Source: GCA-003244245 sp963822695
GTDB taxonomy: Bacteria > Actinomycetota > Actinomycetes > Mycobacteriales > Pseudonocardiaceae
Assembly (NCBI GenBank): GCA_963822695.1
Contig: CAWGJH010000019.1
Location: 1-64,000 of the forward strand
Direction of reading: 5' to 3'
DNA: 64,000 nucleotides
This document shows positions 44,635-53,336 of this stretch, in pieces. The position numbers and the translations under genes are program-made. Position 1 is the stretch's first letter. Every line of letters starts with the position of its first letter. The notes below the pieces were generated by a model that worked only from the letters and a program-made list of their open reading frames with translations, did no database searches and had not been told where the DNA came from.

Positions 44635-45577
44635 GCAAGTGCTTGCCCTGATCGCCGCTGGCGCCGTTGTGTGGCAGTGGTCGCCCTCGGGCGACATCGA
44701 AGTGGCGGTGGTACACCGGCCCTGCTATGACGACTGGTCGCTTCCCAAGGGCAAGCCGCATTCCGGGGAGACGCTGCCCGTCACCGCAGTGCGCGAAGTG
44801 GCTGAGGAGACCGGCCACACCGTCATACTCGGCCCCCGATTGGGCAGCACGCATTACCCCGTTTCCGGGGGCGAGAAGGTGGTGCACTACTGGGCGGCGT
44901 GCCCCACAGGAGGCAGCTTTCGCTCCAGCAAGGAGGTGGACGAGCTGCGCTGGCTGCCCGTCGCGAAGGCGATCGACCTGCTCAGCCACCCGCACGACCA
45001 GACGCTGCTGGCCGGGCTCGACAACGAGACGGCCGTCACCGCCACCGTGCTGCTGGTCCGGCACGCCGAGGCGGGCAAGAGAGACGAGTGGTCAGGCGAC
45101 GATGACCTGCGCCCGCTGACCACCGTGGGCCAGCGACAGGCCGAGGTCCTGCGAACGCTGCTGCCCCTGTTTGGCGCGCAGCGGGTGTACTCCGCACCAC
45201 CGCTGCGATGCCGCCAGACCGTCGAAGGCCTCGCGGCGGACCTCGGGGTACCGATCATCACGGAACCGCGGTTGTCCGAAGACGGGTATCTGGCCGATCC
45301 GGCTGCCGGCCTGGAACGATTGATCGAGATCGCTGCCGAGTCGAGGGGTCCGGCCGTGGTGTGCAGCCAGGGCGGGGTGATTCCCGACCTGGTCCGCAAC
45401 CTCACCGACTACGCTAGGCTCACGCTGCTCGACGTGCCCAGCCAGAAGGGCAGTTACTGGGGCCTGTTTTTCGGCAGCGGGTCACCCACACCGCCCGTCC
45501 TCCTGAAAGCCGACTACTACGACGACGCACTGAACTGGCTGCCGACAACGGTGGTCGGCAGCCAGGACGGGCGCTGA
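44627..45577 (+). CDS. mutT1: MutT1-type Nudix hydrolase fused to histidine phosphatase
   Basis: Sanitises oxidised or damaged nucleotides; mycobacterial MutT1 hydrolyses diadenosine polyphosphates and 8-oxo-GTP. 316 aa from GTG 44627, overlapping ppk1. The Nudix box GKPHSGETLPVTAVREVAEE TG is in residues about 40-65. The C-terminal phosphoglycerate-mutase-like domain starts at LLVRHAEAGKRDEW (catalytic His of RHAE), with a later VVCSQGGVIP where most members have a second His. The 3' end overlaps leuD on the other strand by 61 bases. Confidence 0.94.
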   Translation: MNEQVLALIAAGAVVWQWSPSGDIEVAVVHRPCYDDWSLPKGKPHSGETLPVTAVREVAEETGHTVILGPRLGSTHYPVSGGEKVVHYWAACPTGGSFRSSKEVDELRWLPVAKAIDLLSHPHDQTLLAGLDNETAVTATVLLVRHAEAGKRDEWSGDDDLRPLTTVGQRQAEVLRTLLPLFGAQRVYSAPPLRCRQTVEGLAADLGVPIITEPRLSEDGYLADPAAGLERLIEIAAESRGPAVVCSQGGVIPDLVRNLTDYARLTLLDVPSQKGSYWGLFFGSGSPTPPVLLKADYYDDALNWLPTTVVGSQDGR

Positions 45578-46131
45578 GCCTCGAATGCGTCGATCTGCCG
45601 GGCGTGCCGCAAGCTCAGCTCGATGTCGTCCAATCCCTCCAGTAGGCGCCAGCGGGTGTAGCTGTCGATCGCGAAACCCACCGTGAGGTCCTTGGCCTGC
45701 ACGGTCTGCTCCGAAAGATCAACGGTGACCTCGGTGCCCGGCTCGGTTTCCAGCAACGTCCAGAGCGATTCGACATCGGCGCGCTCGCACTGGGCCGCAA
45801 GCAAACCCTGCTTACCGGCATTGCCCCGGAAGATGTCGCCGAACCGCGGCGAGATCACCACCCGAAACCCGTAGTCCAACAATGCCCAGACCGCATGCTC
45901 CCGCGACGACCCGGTGCCGAAGTCCGGTCCGGCAACCAACACGCTGCCGTGGCGATAGACATCGTGGTTGAGCACGAAGTCCTCGTGGGCACGCCAGGCC
46001 GCGAACAGTCCATCCTGGAAACCCGTGCGGCTGACCCGTTTAAGGTAGACCGCAGGGATGATCTGATCAGTGTCCACATCGGATCGACGTAGGGGAACGC
46101 CGACACCGGTGTGACGAGTGAACGCTTCCAT
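45517..46131 (-). CDS. leuD: 3-isopropylmalate dehydratase small subunit
   Basis: With LeuC isomerises 2-isopropylmalate in leucine synthesis. 204 aa from ATG 46131 (MEAFTRHTGVGVPLRRSDVD). Motifs TDQIIPAVYLKRV, GSSREHAVWALLDYGFRVVI, FGDIFRGNAGKQGLL. Follows leuC after a 65-base gap. The last ten residues WLPTTVVGSQ are also the end of the convergent mutT1 protein, because the overlap is a palindrome (see 45536-45564). Confidence 0.95.
   Translation of the reverse strand: MEAFTRHTGVGVPLRRSDVDTDQIIPAVYLKRVSRTGFQDGLFAAWRAHEDFVLNHDVYRHGSVLVAGPDFGTGSSREHAVWALLDYGFRVVISPRFGDIFRGNAGKQGLLAAQCERADVESLWTLLETEPGTEVTVDLSEQTVQAKDLTVGFAIDSYTRWRLLEGLDDIELSLRHARQIDAFEAQRPSWLPTTVVGSQFSASS
45536..45564. terminator. 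Coding palindrome shared by convergent mutT1 and leuD
   Basis: Arms tggctgccgac (45536-45546) and its exact complement (45554-45564) with a 7-base loop. Because each gene reads through it in opposite directions in the matching frame, both proteins contain WLPTTVVGSQ. The position at the two 3' ends suggests a bidirectional transcription stop that has been captured inside both reading frames. Confidence 0.6.
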
Positions 46132-46196
46132 AAGGGCTCCCTTCAGGAAGCTCGTGAGTGGCATTCAGCGCTGGAACACTGTGACGCACTCACGGC

Positions 46197-47633
46197 TCAA
46201 TCCAGGTCGGTCGGGGACGAAAGAGTGCCGCGGATGGCGGTGGCGGCCGCGACCAGCGGGGAGACCAGGTGGGTGCGGCCGCCTTTGCCCTGGCGGCCCT
46301 CGAAGTTGCGGTTAGAAGTCGATGCGCAGCGCTCGCCTACGGCGAGCTGATCAGGATTCATCCCGAGGCACATCGAGCAGCCTGCCGAGCGCCACTGGGC
46401 ACCAGCCGCGGTGAACACCTCGTGCAGGCCCTCGGCCTCGGCCTGGGCACGCACCCGCATCGAGCCGGGAACGACGAGCATCCGTACCCCGTCACCCACC
46501 CGCCGGCCGGCGAGCACCGCCGCCGCCGCCCGCAGGTCCTCGATCCGCCCATTGGTGCAGGATCCGAGGAACACCGTGTCCACCGCGATCTCGCGCAGCG
46601 GTGTGCCGGGTTGCAGGTCCATGTAGGACAGGGCCTTGCACACCGCGAGCCGCTCGCCCTCGTCGGTGATCTGCTCGGGATCAGGCACTCGCTCGGACAG
46701 CGGCAGGCCCTGGCCGGGGTTGGTGCCCCAGGTCACGAACGGTGTCAGGGTGTCGGCATCGATGTGCACCCGCGCGTCGAAGGTGGCGTCGTCATCGGTG
46801 TGCAGGCCAGCCCAGTACCGCATCGCCGCGTCCCACCGCGGACCCGCGGGCGCATGCGGCCGGCCGGCCAGGTAGTCGAAGGTAGTGGTGTCCGGTGCGA
46901 TCATCCCAGCCCGGGCTCCCGCCTCGATCGACATGTTGCAGATCGTCATGCGGGCTTCCATGGACAGCTGCTCGATCACGTTCCCGCGGTACTCCAGCAC
47001 ATACCCCTGGCCGCCACCGGTACCGATCCGGGCGATCACCGCCAGGATGATGTCCTTACTCGTGACACCGGTGGGCAGCGTCCCGTCGCGGCTCTGCACG
47101 ATCACCGCCATGGTCTTGAACGGGCGCAGCGGCAGGGTCTGGGTGGCCAGTACGTGCTCCACCTCCGAGGTGCCGATACCGAACGCCAGCGCGCCGAAGG
47201 CACCATGCGTGGAGGTGTGCGAGTCACCGCAGACCACCGTCATCCCCGGTTGGGTGAGCCCCAGTTGGGGCCCTACGACGTGCACGATGCCCTGCTCGAC
47301 GTCGCCCATCGAGTGCAGCCGCACGCCGAACTCCGCACAGTTTCGGCGCAACGTCTCCACCTGAGTGCGAGACACCTCGTCGGCGATCGGCAGCTCGATG
47401 TCGGTGGTGGGGACGTTGTGATCCTCGGTAGCGATCGTCAGATCGGGTCGGCGGACCGGCCGCGCAGCCAGCCGCAGGCCGTCGAAGGCCTGCGGGCTGG
47501 TGACCTCATGCACCAGGTGCAGGTCGATATAGAGCAGGTCGGGTGCCGCGCGGTCCCCGTCGCCATCGCGGTCGCTCCTGCCCCGATGGACTACGTGTGC
47601 GTCCCAGACCTTCGCTGCGAGCGTGCGTCCCAT
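46197..47633 (-). CDS. leuC: 3-isopropylmalate dehydratase large subunit
   Basis: Aconitase-family [4Fe-4S] subunit. 478 aa: MGRTLAAKVWDAHVVHRGRS, LLYIDLHLVHEVTSPQAFDG, IATEDHNVPT, VVCGDSHTSTHGAFGALAFG. The three cluster cysteines are in FLGSCTNGR and CSMCLGMNPD. Divergent from the IclR regulator; leuD is downstream. leuA is not in the window, leuB is at 57 kb. Confidence 0.96.
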   Translation of the reverse strand: MGRTLAAKVWDAHVVHRGRSDRDGDGDRAAPDLLYIDLHLVHEVTSPQAFDGLRLAARPVRRPDLTIATEDHNVPTTDIELPIADEVSRTQVETLRRNCAEFGVRLHSMGDVEQGIVHVVGPQLGLTQPGMTVVCGDSHTSTHGAFGALAFGIGTSEVEHVLATQTLPLRPFKTMAVIVQSRDGTLPTGVTSKDIILAVIARIGTGGGQGYVLEYRGNVIEQLSMEARMTICNMSIEAGARAGMIAPDTTTFDYLAGRPHAPAGPRWDAAMRYWAGLHTDDDATFDARVHIDADTLTPFVTWGTNPGQGLPLSERVPDPEQITDEGERLAVCKALSYMDLQPGTPLREIAVDTVFLGSCTNGRIEDLRAAAAVLAGRRVGDGVRMLVVPGSMRVRAQAEAEGLHEVFTAAGAQWRSAGCSMCLGMNPDQLAVGERCASTSNRNFEGRQGKGGRTHLVSPLVAAATAIRGTLSSPTDLD

Positions 47634-47675
47634 CAGCGGTTACTCCCCTACCCTAGTGCTCCCACATACTAGACA

Positions 47676-47690
47676 TCTCATATTCTGAGA
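47676..47690. promoter_or_regulatory. Candidate operator between leuC and the IclR regulator
   Basis: The 72-base divergent gap contains the inverted repeat tctca-tattc-tgaga in an unusually AT-rich stretch. IclR proteins of the NdgR/LtbR type repress leuCD from this intergenic region in related actinobacteria, so this palindrome is the best operator candidate. Inference from position and symmetry. Confidence 0.5.
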
Positions 47691-47705
47691 AGTTAATATC
47701 GATTT

Positions 47706-48407
47706 GTGGAACAGCATAGCGGCATCGGCGTGCTGGACAAAGCTGTCACGGTGCTGCGCACGGTCGCCGCGCACCCCTGCGGGCTGGCCGAGCTGTGTGC
47801 CCGTACCGGGCTGCCCCGGGCCACTGCCCACCGGCTGGCGGTGGGCCTCGAAGTGCACCGGCTGCTGAGCCGCGGCAGTGACGGACGATGGCGTCCCGGG
47901 CCTGCGCTGCGTGAGTTGGGCGAGGGCGCGCTTGATCCGTTGCTCGACGCCGCCGCGATGGTGCTGCCCAGGCTGCGCGACGTCACCGGCGAGAGCGTCC
48001 AGCTCTACCGGCGAGACGGGATGATCCGGATCTGCGTGGCAGCTGCCGAGCCCCACAGTGGCCTGCGCGACACCGTCCCAGTGGGAGCCCGGCTACCGAT
48101 GACGGCCGGATCAGGCGCGAAGATCTTGGCCGCGTGGGTTGATCCGGTCGCCCAACGCGCCATACTCGACGAGGCCATATTCGACGAGCGGACCCTCATG
48201 GAGGTACGCAGGCGGGGCTGGGCGCAGAGCGTGGCCGAACGCGAGCCCGGGGTGGCCAGTGTCTCCGCCCCGGTGCGCGATACGACTGGCACCGTGGTGG
48301 CTGCGGTGTCGGTGTCCGGCCCGGTGGAGCGGATCGGCCGGCGGCCGGGCGTCCGCTGGGCTGTCAACCTCCTCGCCGCTGCCGAGGCGCTGCACAACCG
48401 CATGTAG
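47706..48407 (+). CDS. IclR-family regulator (NdgR/AreB/LtbR type)
   Basis: 233 aa from GTG 47706 (MEQHSGIGVLDKAVTVLRTV). Winged HTH at residues about 8-65 (LAELCARTGLPRATAHRLAV) and the IclR effector domain (LPMTAGSGAKILAAW; GWAQSVAEREPGVASVSAPV; AAVSVSGPVERIGRRPG). Family members in this exact position control leucine biosynthesis and amino-acid-dependent antibiotic production. Two minus-strand tRNA genes follow, again as in mycobacteria. Confidence 0.92.
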   Translation: MEQHSGIGVLDKAVTVLRTVAAHPCGLAELCARTGLPRATAHRLAVGLEVHRLLSRGSDGRWRPGPALRELGEGALDPLLDAAAMVLPRLRDVTGESVQLYRRDGMIRICVAAAEPHSGLRDTVPVGARLPMTAGSGAKILAAWVDPVAQRAILDEAIFDERTLMEVRRRGWAQSVAEREPGVASVSAPVRDTTGTVVAAVSVSGPVERIGRRPGVRWAVNLLAAAEALHNRM

Positions 48408-48423
48408 AGGAATATTGCCGGTG

Positions 48424-48496
48424 TAGCCCCGACGGGATTTGAACCCGCGCTACCGCCTTGAGAGGGCGGCGTCCTAGGCCGCTAGACGACGGGGCC
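48424..48496 (-). tRNA. tRNA-Glu (CTC)
   Basis: On the minus strand the 73-nt gene folds as a cloverleaf: acceptor ggccccg/cggggct, anticodon stem ccgcc/ggcgg with loop ctctcaa (anticodon CTC), T-loop ttcaaat. Discriminator A, and CCA is not encoded. It lies 24 bases from tRNA-Gln in the same orientation. Confidence 0.95.
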
Positions 48497-48519
48497 GCGA
48501 GAACGCGATATGACATTCG

Positions 48520-48591
48520 CTGGGGTACCAGGACTCGAACCTAGACTAACTGAACCAGAATCAGTCGTGCTGCCGATTACACCATACCCCA
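48520..48591 (-). tRNA. tRNA-Gln (CTG)
   Basis: The minus strand begins tggggtatggtgtaatcgg, the anticodon loop is ttctggt (anticodon CTG), the T-loop ttcgagt, and the 3' acceptor taccccag with G as discriminator. 72 nt without encoded CCA. Paired with tRNA-Glu, an arrangement found between the leu regulator and gltX in mycobacteria; gltX is absent here. Confidence 0.95.
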
Positions 48592-48791
48592 CCAGGTGTC
48601 CGCTTCCGGGCCCTCCCTCGGACCCGAACCAGCACCGGGCACGGATATTAGTCGACCTCGCGTGCCGGTTTCCACTGGGCCGTCTTCCACCCGGCTGGCG
48701 GCTGCTCACCCGGTGGACTACCGATTGCTTGACCGTCAGGTCGATCAGGTGCACCATGAAGATATTCAACCTATGTTGAAAGAGGTGCCAC

Positions 48792-50090
48792 ATGGAGCGC
48801 ACGACGTGTTGCGTGGTCGGCGGGGGCCCAGCCGGCATGATGCTCGGTCTGCTCTTGGCCAGGGCCGGTGTGGCGGTCACCGTGCTGGAGAAACATGGCG
48901 ACTTCCTGCGCGACTTTCGCGGCGACACCGTCCATCCCGCCACGCTGACCCTGTTGGACGAGCTAGGCCTGGGAGCGGAGTTCACGAAGATCCCGCACCG
49001 GCTGGTCGAGCGGACGCAGCTCCAGCTCGGCGACGATCTGGTCACGGTCGGTGACTTCCGCCGGATCCCGGGCCCGCACAAGCACCTGGCCTTTGTCCCG
49101 CAGTGGGATCTCCTGGACCTGCTGGCCGACGCCGGGCACGCCGAACCGGCATTCACGCTCCGGATGCACACCGAGGCGACTGGGCTGCTCACCGAGGGCC
49201 GCGCGGTAGCCGGCGTGCGGTACCAGTCGGCCGATGGGAGCATCGGAGCGTTAAGGGCGGATCTCACAGTGGCCTGCGACGGGCGCCACTCGGTACTCCG
49301 CGACGCCGCCGGGCTGCACGCCCGATCCTTCGGGGTACCAATGGACGTGTGGTGGTTCCGGCTGCCGCGCAGCGAAGGGGACCCGGAAGGCGTAGTCGGT
49401 CGATTCGGGTCCGGACACGGCATGGCCCTCATCGACCGTGGGGACTACTTCCAGTGCGCTTACCTGATCCGCAAGGGCTCGGACGCCGTGCTGCGGGCCG
49501 AGGGCATCGAGGCGTTCCGACGTCGGGTGGCAGCGATGATCCCGTGGCTGGCCGACCGGATGGGGGCGGTACGCGACTGGGGCGACGTCGCGCTACTCGA
49601 CGTCCGGCTGGACCGGCTGCGCCGCTGGTCAACCAGGGGACTGCTGTGCCTGGGCGACGCCGCGCACGCGATGTCACCGGTCGGCGGAGTTGGCATCAAC
49701 CTCGCCATCCAGGACGCCGTGGCAGCGGCCCGCCTGCTCGCCGGGCCACTGCGCCGTGGTGCGCTCACCCGCAGCCACCTCGACCGGGTGCAGCTGCGCC
49801 GGTGGGCACCCGCGGCCTTGACCCAAGCGGTGCAGCGCATCATCCACGCGCGGCTGCTCGGCCCGGTGCTGTCTGGGGACATCATGCTGGTCAGCGCCGG
49901 GTCGGGCCGGCGCCCGTTGCCGATCCGACTACTGCAGCGTTTCCCCCTGCTGCAGACCGTACCGGCAACAGCGGTGGGCATCGGGCTACTCCCCGAGCAC
50001 GCCCCCGCCTTCGCCCGTGGTGGCGCTTCACGGACTACCAACCCTCCTCGGGGCGGTCGCTCACTGCCGCCAACCGCTCGGGCACGCTGA
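48792..50090 (+). CDS. FAD-dependent monooxygenase/oxidoreductase
   Basis: 432 aa from ATG 48792. N-terminal FAD-binding CCVVGGGPAGMMLGLLLARA, the DTVHPATLTLLDELGL substrate/loop region, the DG motif VACDGRHSVLRDAAGL, and the second FAD motif LCLGDAAHAMSPVGGVGINL. This is the class A flavoprotein hydroxylase pattern (PHBH-like, as in aromatic or polyketide hydroxylases). The C-terminus after GIGLLPEH is Pro/Arg-rich and probably extended. Substrate not determined. It takes the place where gltX stands in mycobacteria. Confidence 0.85.
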   Translation: MERTTCCVVGGGPAGMMLGLLLARAGVAVTVLEKHGDFLRDFRGDTVHPATLTLLDELGLGAEFTKIPHRLVERTQLQLGDDLVTVGDFRRIPGPHKHLAFVPQWDLLDLLADAGHAEPAFTLRMHTEATGLLTEGRAVAGVRYQSADGSIGALRADLTVACDGRHSVLRDAAGLHARSFGVPMDVWWFRLPRSEGDPEGVVGRFGSGHGMALIDRGDYFQCAYLIRKGSDAVLRAEGIEAFRRRVAAMIPWLADRMGAVRDWGDVALLDVRLDRLRRWSTRGLLCLGDAAHAMSPVGGVGINLAIQDAVAAARLLAGPLRRGALTRSHLDRVQLRRWAPAALTQAVQRIIHARLLGPVLSGDIMLVSAGSGRRPLPIRLLQRFPLLQTVPATAVGIGLLPEHAPAFARGGASRTTNPPRGGRSLPPTARAR

Positions 50091-50340
50091 ATACGACATT
50101 GACACGTGAAATCCTTAACAAGGTCTGGTGAGAACGACCGGATCGCGGTGACGTGGTCCGCCGATTCGCCAGTCGAGGGGCCGGACCTGGGCAGGTGTGG
50201 AAGCGGGCGGATCGGTGACACGGGCGAGGGCGCCGCTGGCGCTGGTTCCTGGTGATCGTCTGTACAGGGGCAGGCATTGTGCCCGGTAGAGGTGGTAGTT
50301 GCGGGTCGGTCGGCTGATCTCTGGGTCCGCTGAGGCAGCG
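50091..50340. other. Intergenic, no supported gene
   Basis: About 250 bases before the BTAD remnant. No frame on either strand shows protein-like composition and no clear repeat or terminator was seen. Confidence 0.4.
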
Positions 50341-50580
50341 CGCGTTGTTCGGGTTGTTCTTGCGCCGGGTGGATCGGCCAGTTGGACAGCCAAGGCGTGG
50401 ATTCGATGTGCACCCGTTCACCGAATATGCCGCGGTAGGGCGGGCGGCGTTGAGCCGCGCGGATCCGGCGCGGGCGGTTGGTATCTTCAGATGCGGCGTT
50501 GGGACTGTGGCGGGGGAGGGCTCTGCTCAACCTGCTGGCTTGGCATGCCCCCGACACCATCTCCCGGGACCGGCTCCTCA
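50340..50580 (+). pseudogene. BTAD (SARP/AfsR-type regulator) domain remnant
   Basis: One plus frame reads AAVGRAALSRADPARAVGIF, and after a one-base shift another continues DAALGLWRGRALLNLLAW. Together these are the ALSRGDPARAV...LWRGRAL helices of the bacterial transcriptional activation domain in SARP regulators. No complete HTH or ATPase region remains. Eroded copy; identification by this one motif. Confidence 0.45.
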
Positions 50581-50669
50581 CCGCCAATACCGACCACCTC
50601 AAGCGCCCCGAACCCGTCGATACCACGAAGTGCAGTTGCGCCCCACCGAGCGAATGCGCCGCAGCCAAC

Positions 50670-52295
50670 TCAGGCGGTGCTGGCGACCCCGTCGTGGCGT
50701 AGCGCCGCATAGGTCATCGCATCCAGCAGCGCCAACCAGGAGGCTTCGACCACGTTGCCATGCACCCCGACCGTGGTCCAGGACCCCGTCCCGTCGCTGG
50801 TGTCCAACAACACCCGGGTCACGGCGTCGGTACCGTGCGTGCCGGGCAGGATCCGGACCTTGTAGTCGGACAGCTCCACGGTCTCCAGCCACGGCACATG
50901 GGCACCTAAGGCCTGACGCAATGCGCCATCCAGCGCGTTGACCGGCCCGTTGCCCTCCGCTGTGGCGATCACCCGCTCCCCCGCCACGTGCACCTTCACC
51001 GTCGCCTGCGCGATCACTTCCCCACCCGTGGTGTGGTCCACCACCACCCGGTAGGACTCCAGCTCACACGGCGGCGCGGGCGGCACCTCGTCGACCTCGT
51101 GGCGCACCAGCAGCTCGAAGGAGGCGTCGGCGGCCTCGAACGACCAGCCCCGCGACTCGAGCTCCTTGACCCGGGCGGTGACCGCGCCAACCTCAGCCGA
51201 GCGGCCGGCCAGATCCAGCCCGAGCTCGGCTCCCTTGAGCTCGATACTGGCCCGGCCGGCCATCTCCGTCACCAGCACGCGCTGCGAGTTGCCGACCGCG
51301 GCGGGGTCCAGGTGGTTGTACAACTCCGGAGCCACCTTGATCGCACTCGCGTGCAGCCCCGCCTTGTGAGCGAAGGCCGATCTCCCGACGTAGGCCTGGT
51401 GGGTGTCAGGAGCGAGGTTGGCGATCTCAGCCAGCATGTGCGCGGTATGGGTCAGCTCGGCCATCCCGTGCTCCGGGAGGACCGGCATGCCCAGCTTGGT
51501 GACGAGATTGGCGGCTACGGCGAACAGATCCGCGTTGCCGGTCCGCTCGCCGTAGCCGTTGGCGGTGCACTGCACATGAGAAGCTCCGACCTGCACCGCC
51601 GCGACCGAGTTGGCCACCGCGCAGGCGGTGTCGTCCTGGCAATGAATCCCCAGCCGAAAACCCGTGCGGGCCACCACCTCGGCGACAGTCTCCGCGAGCT
51701 GCAACGGCAGTTGCCCACCGTTGGTGTCGCAGAGCACCGCGACGTCGGCGCCCGCGGTGACGCCCGCCTCGAGCACCCGAAGCGCGCAGTCCGCGTCGAA
51801 GGCGTAGCCGTCGAAGAAGTGCTCAGCGTCGAGAAACACCCGCCGACCCTCGCCGACCAGCAGTGCGACGGTATCTTCGACCATCGCGCAGGCCTGCGCG
51901 ACGTCCACCCGCAGTGCCCGCTCCACGTGGCGCCGGTCCGACTTGGCGACCACAGTCACCACCGGAGCCCCCGATGCCAGTAACGCTTGCACCTGTGGGT
52001 CCTGCGCGGCGCTGCGCCCAGCGCGGCGGGTTGAACCGAAAGCCACCAATGCGGCATGCTTCAGTTCCAGCTCACCAGCGCTAGCCCGGGCGAAGAACTC
52101 GGTGTCCTTGGGCAGCGCGCCGGGCCAGCCGCCCTCGATGAAGCCCACACCCAGCGCGTCCAGCAGCCGGGCGATGGCAAGCTTGTCGGCCACCGAGTAG
52201 GAGATCCCCTCTCGCTGGGCACCGTCACGCAGCGTGGTGTCGTAGAGGTGGAACTCGTCACCGAGCGGGGTGCCAGCTGGGCTGGTACGGGACAT
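50670..52295 (-). CDS. cimA: (R)-citramalate synthase
   Basis: Condenses pyruvate and acetyl-CoA to citramalate, giving 2-ketobutyrate for isoleucine without threonine. 541 aa from ATG 52295. HMGL-like TIM barrel: FHLYDTTLRDGAQREGISYS, GVGFIEGGWPGALPKDTEFF, HCQDDTACAVANSVAAV, HVQCTANGYGERTGNADL. The C-terminal LeuA-type allosteric domain (VKVHVAGERVIATAEGNGPV; LLDTSDGTGSWTTVGVHGNV) points to end-product control. The long GWPG form without extra subunit is the CimA branch rather than LeuA or homocitrate synthase. Upstream is an Ile-rich leader with a terminator. Confidence 0.93.
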   Translation of the reverse strand: MSRTSPAGTPLGDEFHLYDTTLRDGAQREGISYSVADKLAIARLLDALGVGFIEGGWPGALPKDTEFFARASAGELELKHAALVAFGSTRRAGRSAAQDPQVQALLASGAPVVTVVAKSDRRHVERALRVDVAQACAMVEDTVALLVGEGRRVFLDAEHFFDGYAFDADCALRVLEAGVTAGADVAVLCDTNGGQLPLQLAETVAEVVARTGFRLGIHCQDDTACAVANSVAAVQVGASHVQCTANGYGERTGNADLFAVAANLVTKLGMPVLPEHGMAELTHTAHMLAEIANLAPDTHQAYVGRSAFAHKAGLHASAIKVAPELYNHLDPAAVGNSQRVLVTEMAGRASIELKGAELGLDLAGRSAEVGAVTARVKELESRGWSFEAADASFELLVRHEVDEVPPAPPCELESYRVVVDHTTGGEVIAQATVKVHVAGERVIATAEGNGPVNALDGALRQALGAHVPWLETVELSDYKVRILPGTHGTDAVTRVLLDTSDGTGSWTTVGVHGNVVEASWLALLDAMTYAALRHDGVASTA

Positions 52296-52326
52296 CGTCG
52301 AGACTCCAAGAGGTGTGGTGACCAAC

Positions 52327-52356
52327 AAAAAAGACCCCTCGCGGATGCGAGAGGTC
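52327..52356 (-). terminator. Attenuator terminator of the cimA leader
   Basis: On the minus strand gacctctcgc, loop atcc, gcgaggggtc forms a stem of about 10 bp followed by six T (52332-52327). It ends 32 bases before the cimA start, so it must be bypassed for cimA expression. Confidence 0.85.
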
Positions 52357-52357
52357 T

Positions 52358-52392
52358 GCGCGTCGGATGATGGTGCCTGTTACCCGACGCGC
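52358..52392 (-). promoter_or_regulatory. Second leader hairpin upstream of the cimA terminator
   Basis: Minus-strand arms gcgcgtcgg (52392-52384) and ccgacgcgc (52366-52358) pair perfectly over 9 bp. The 5' arm is made of the last codons of the leader peptide, so a ribosome stalled at the Ile codons would cover it. Its 3' arm abuts the terminator stem. This is the usual geometry for translation-controlled attenuation, though which alternative fold prevails is not decided by inspection. Confidence 0.7.
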
Positions 52393-52409
52393 TCAGCAAT
52401 AATGATCAC
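52380..52409 (-). CDS. Isoleucine-rich leader peptide of cimA
   Basis: GTG at 52409 encodes MIIIAERVG and stop: codons 2-4 are ATC ATT ATT, three isoleucines in a row. A GTG five codons earlier (52424) would give the same peptide with MARHT in front. Followed by two hairpins and a T-run, then cimA, whose product feeds isoleucine synthesis, so the peptide probably senses charged tRNA-Ile. Not visible as a conventional gene because of its size. Confidence 0.8.
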   Translation of the reverse strand: MIIIAERVG

Positions 52410-52688
52410 AGTGTGGCGTGCCACAGGGCGTAGTGTGGCATACCTCGTGGGGGAACGGAACCCACCTGACCGGGCAGAGCGTCGGCCGGTGGCCGGGCAC
52501 CATACGACCCTTGTCCCGCTGCCCGAAACCGTGCGCATGATCGGCCCCGCTGGGTCGGCTGGGCCCGTCAGGTGGTCTGTAGCGCAGGTATCAGCGAGGC
52601 GGGCGCCGCCTCTGTTCAACCATGGTTCCGGAACCGGGAAAGGAGTTCCAGCGATGAGCCATAGCAACGGAGAAACAGGGACTTCGTC

Positions 52689-53336
52689 ATGAGCTACAAC
52701 GTGATCGAGAACCCGGTGACCGGAGAACGCGTCATCTCCCGCATCGCTCCCACCGAGGAAAACGGCTGGTGGTCCGTCAGCGACCGCTACGCGCGACCCG
52801 GCACTCGCGTCACCGCCCCACACATCCACCCGAACTCGACCGAGACCTTCACCGTTGTCCGCGGACAAATCGCGGTCCGACTGGGCGGGCATACCTCCAC
52901 GGCCAGACCAGGCACCCGCATCGAGGTGCCACCCGGAACACCCCACGACTGGTGGAACGCCGGACACGAGACCGCGTGGGTCATCGTCGAGACATCGCCG
53001 AGCCACCAGTTCGAGAGGATGACCAGGAACCTGTTCTTCCTCGCCGCAGATGGCAAAACCGACGATACGGGGCGCCCTGGACTGCTCCAGACCGCGCTGC
53101 TGGCCCGCGAGTTCGACGACACCATCAGGCTCACCAGCCCGCCGCGTGCCGTGCAGCGAGTTCTGTTCGCTGCGCTGGCACCCCTCGCGCGATGGCGGGG
53201 ATACCGTGGCTCGTACCCCGAGTACGACCAGCGCGTCTCCGGCACCGTCGATGAGCTCGAGCCACTCCCGCCGCCCATCGCCGCCCTGCTGGCAGGGGGA
53301 ATGCCTGGCGCAGCCACCGCCGGGCCGACGACCTGA
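52689..53336 (+). CDS. Cupin-domain protein
   Basis: 215 aa, preceded by purine-rich ggagaaacaggg. Cupin barrel in the first 110 residues: HIHPNSTETFTVVRGQIAVR (metal motif HxHxxxxE) and GTPHDWWNAGHETAWVIVET (second His). The C-terminal 100 residues are helical with RYRGSYPEY-like WRGYRGSYPEYDQRVSG. Common single cupins of actinomycetes with no fixed function; may be a quercetinase-like or sensory protein. Confidence 0.8.
   Translation: MSYNVIENPVTGERVISRIAPTEENGWWSVSDRYARPGTRVTAPHIHPNSTETFTVVRGQIAVRLGGHTSTARPGTRIEVPPGTPHDWWNAGHETAWVIVETSPSHQFERMTRNLFFLAADGKTDDTGRPGLLQTALLAREFDDTIRLTSPPRAVQRVLFAALAPLARWRGYRGSYPEYDQRVSGTVDELEPLPPPIAALLAGGMPGAATAGPTT

Noticed and set aside
46269..47672. Long plus-strand frame opposite leuC
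   Set aside because: Exact antisense of a conserved gene; His/Arg/Gly-rich composition typical of a shadow frame.
50670..52295. cimA as 2-isopropylmalate synthase (leuA) or homocitrate synthase
   Set aside because: The EGGWPG and HCQDDTACAVANS motifs and length fit the citramalate synthase branch, and the upstream leader has Ile rather than Leu codons.
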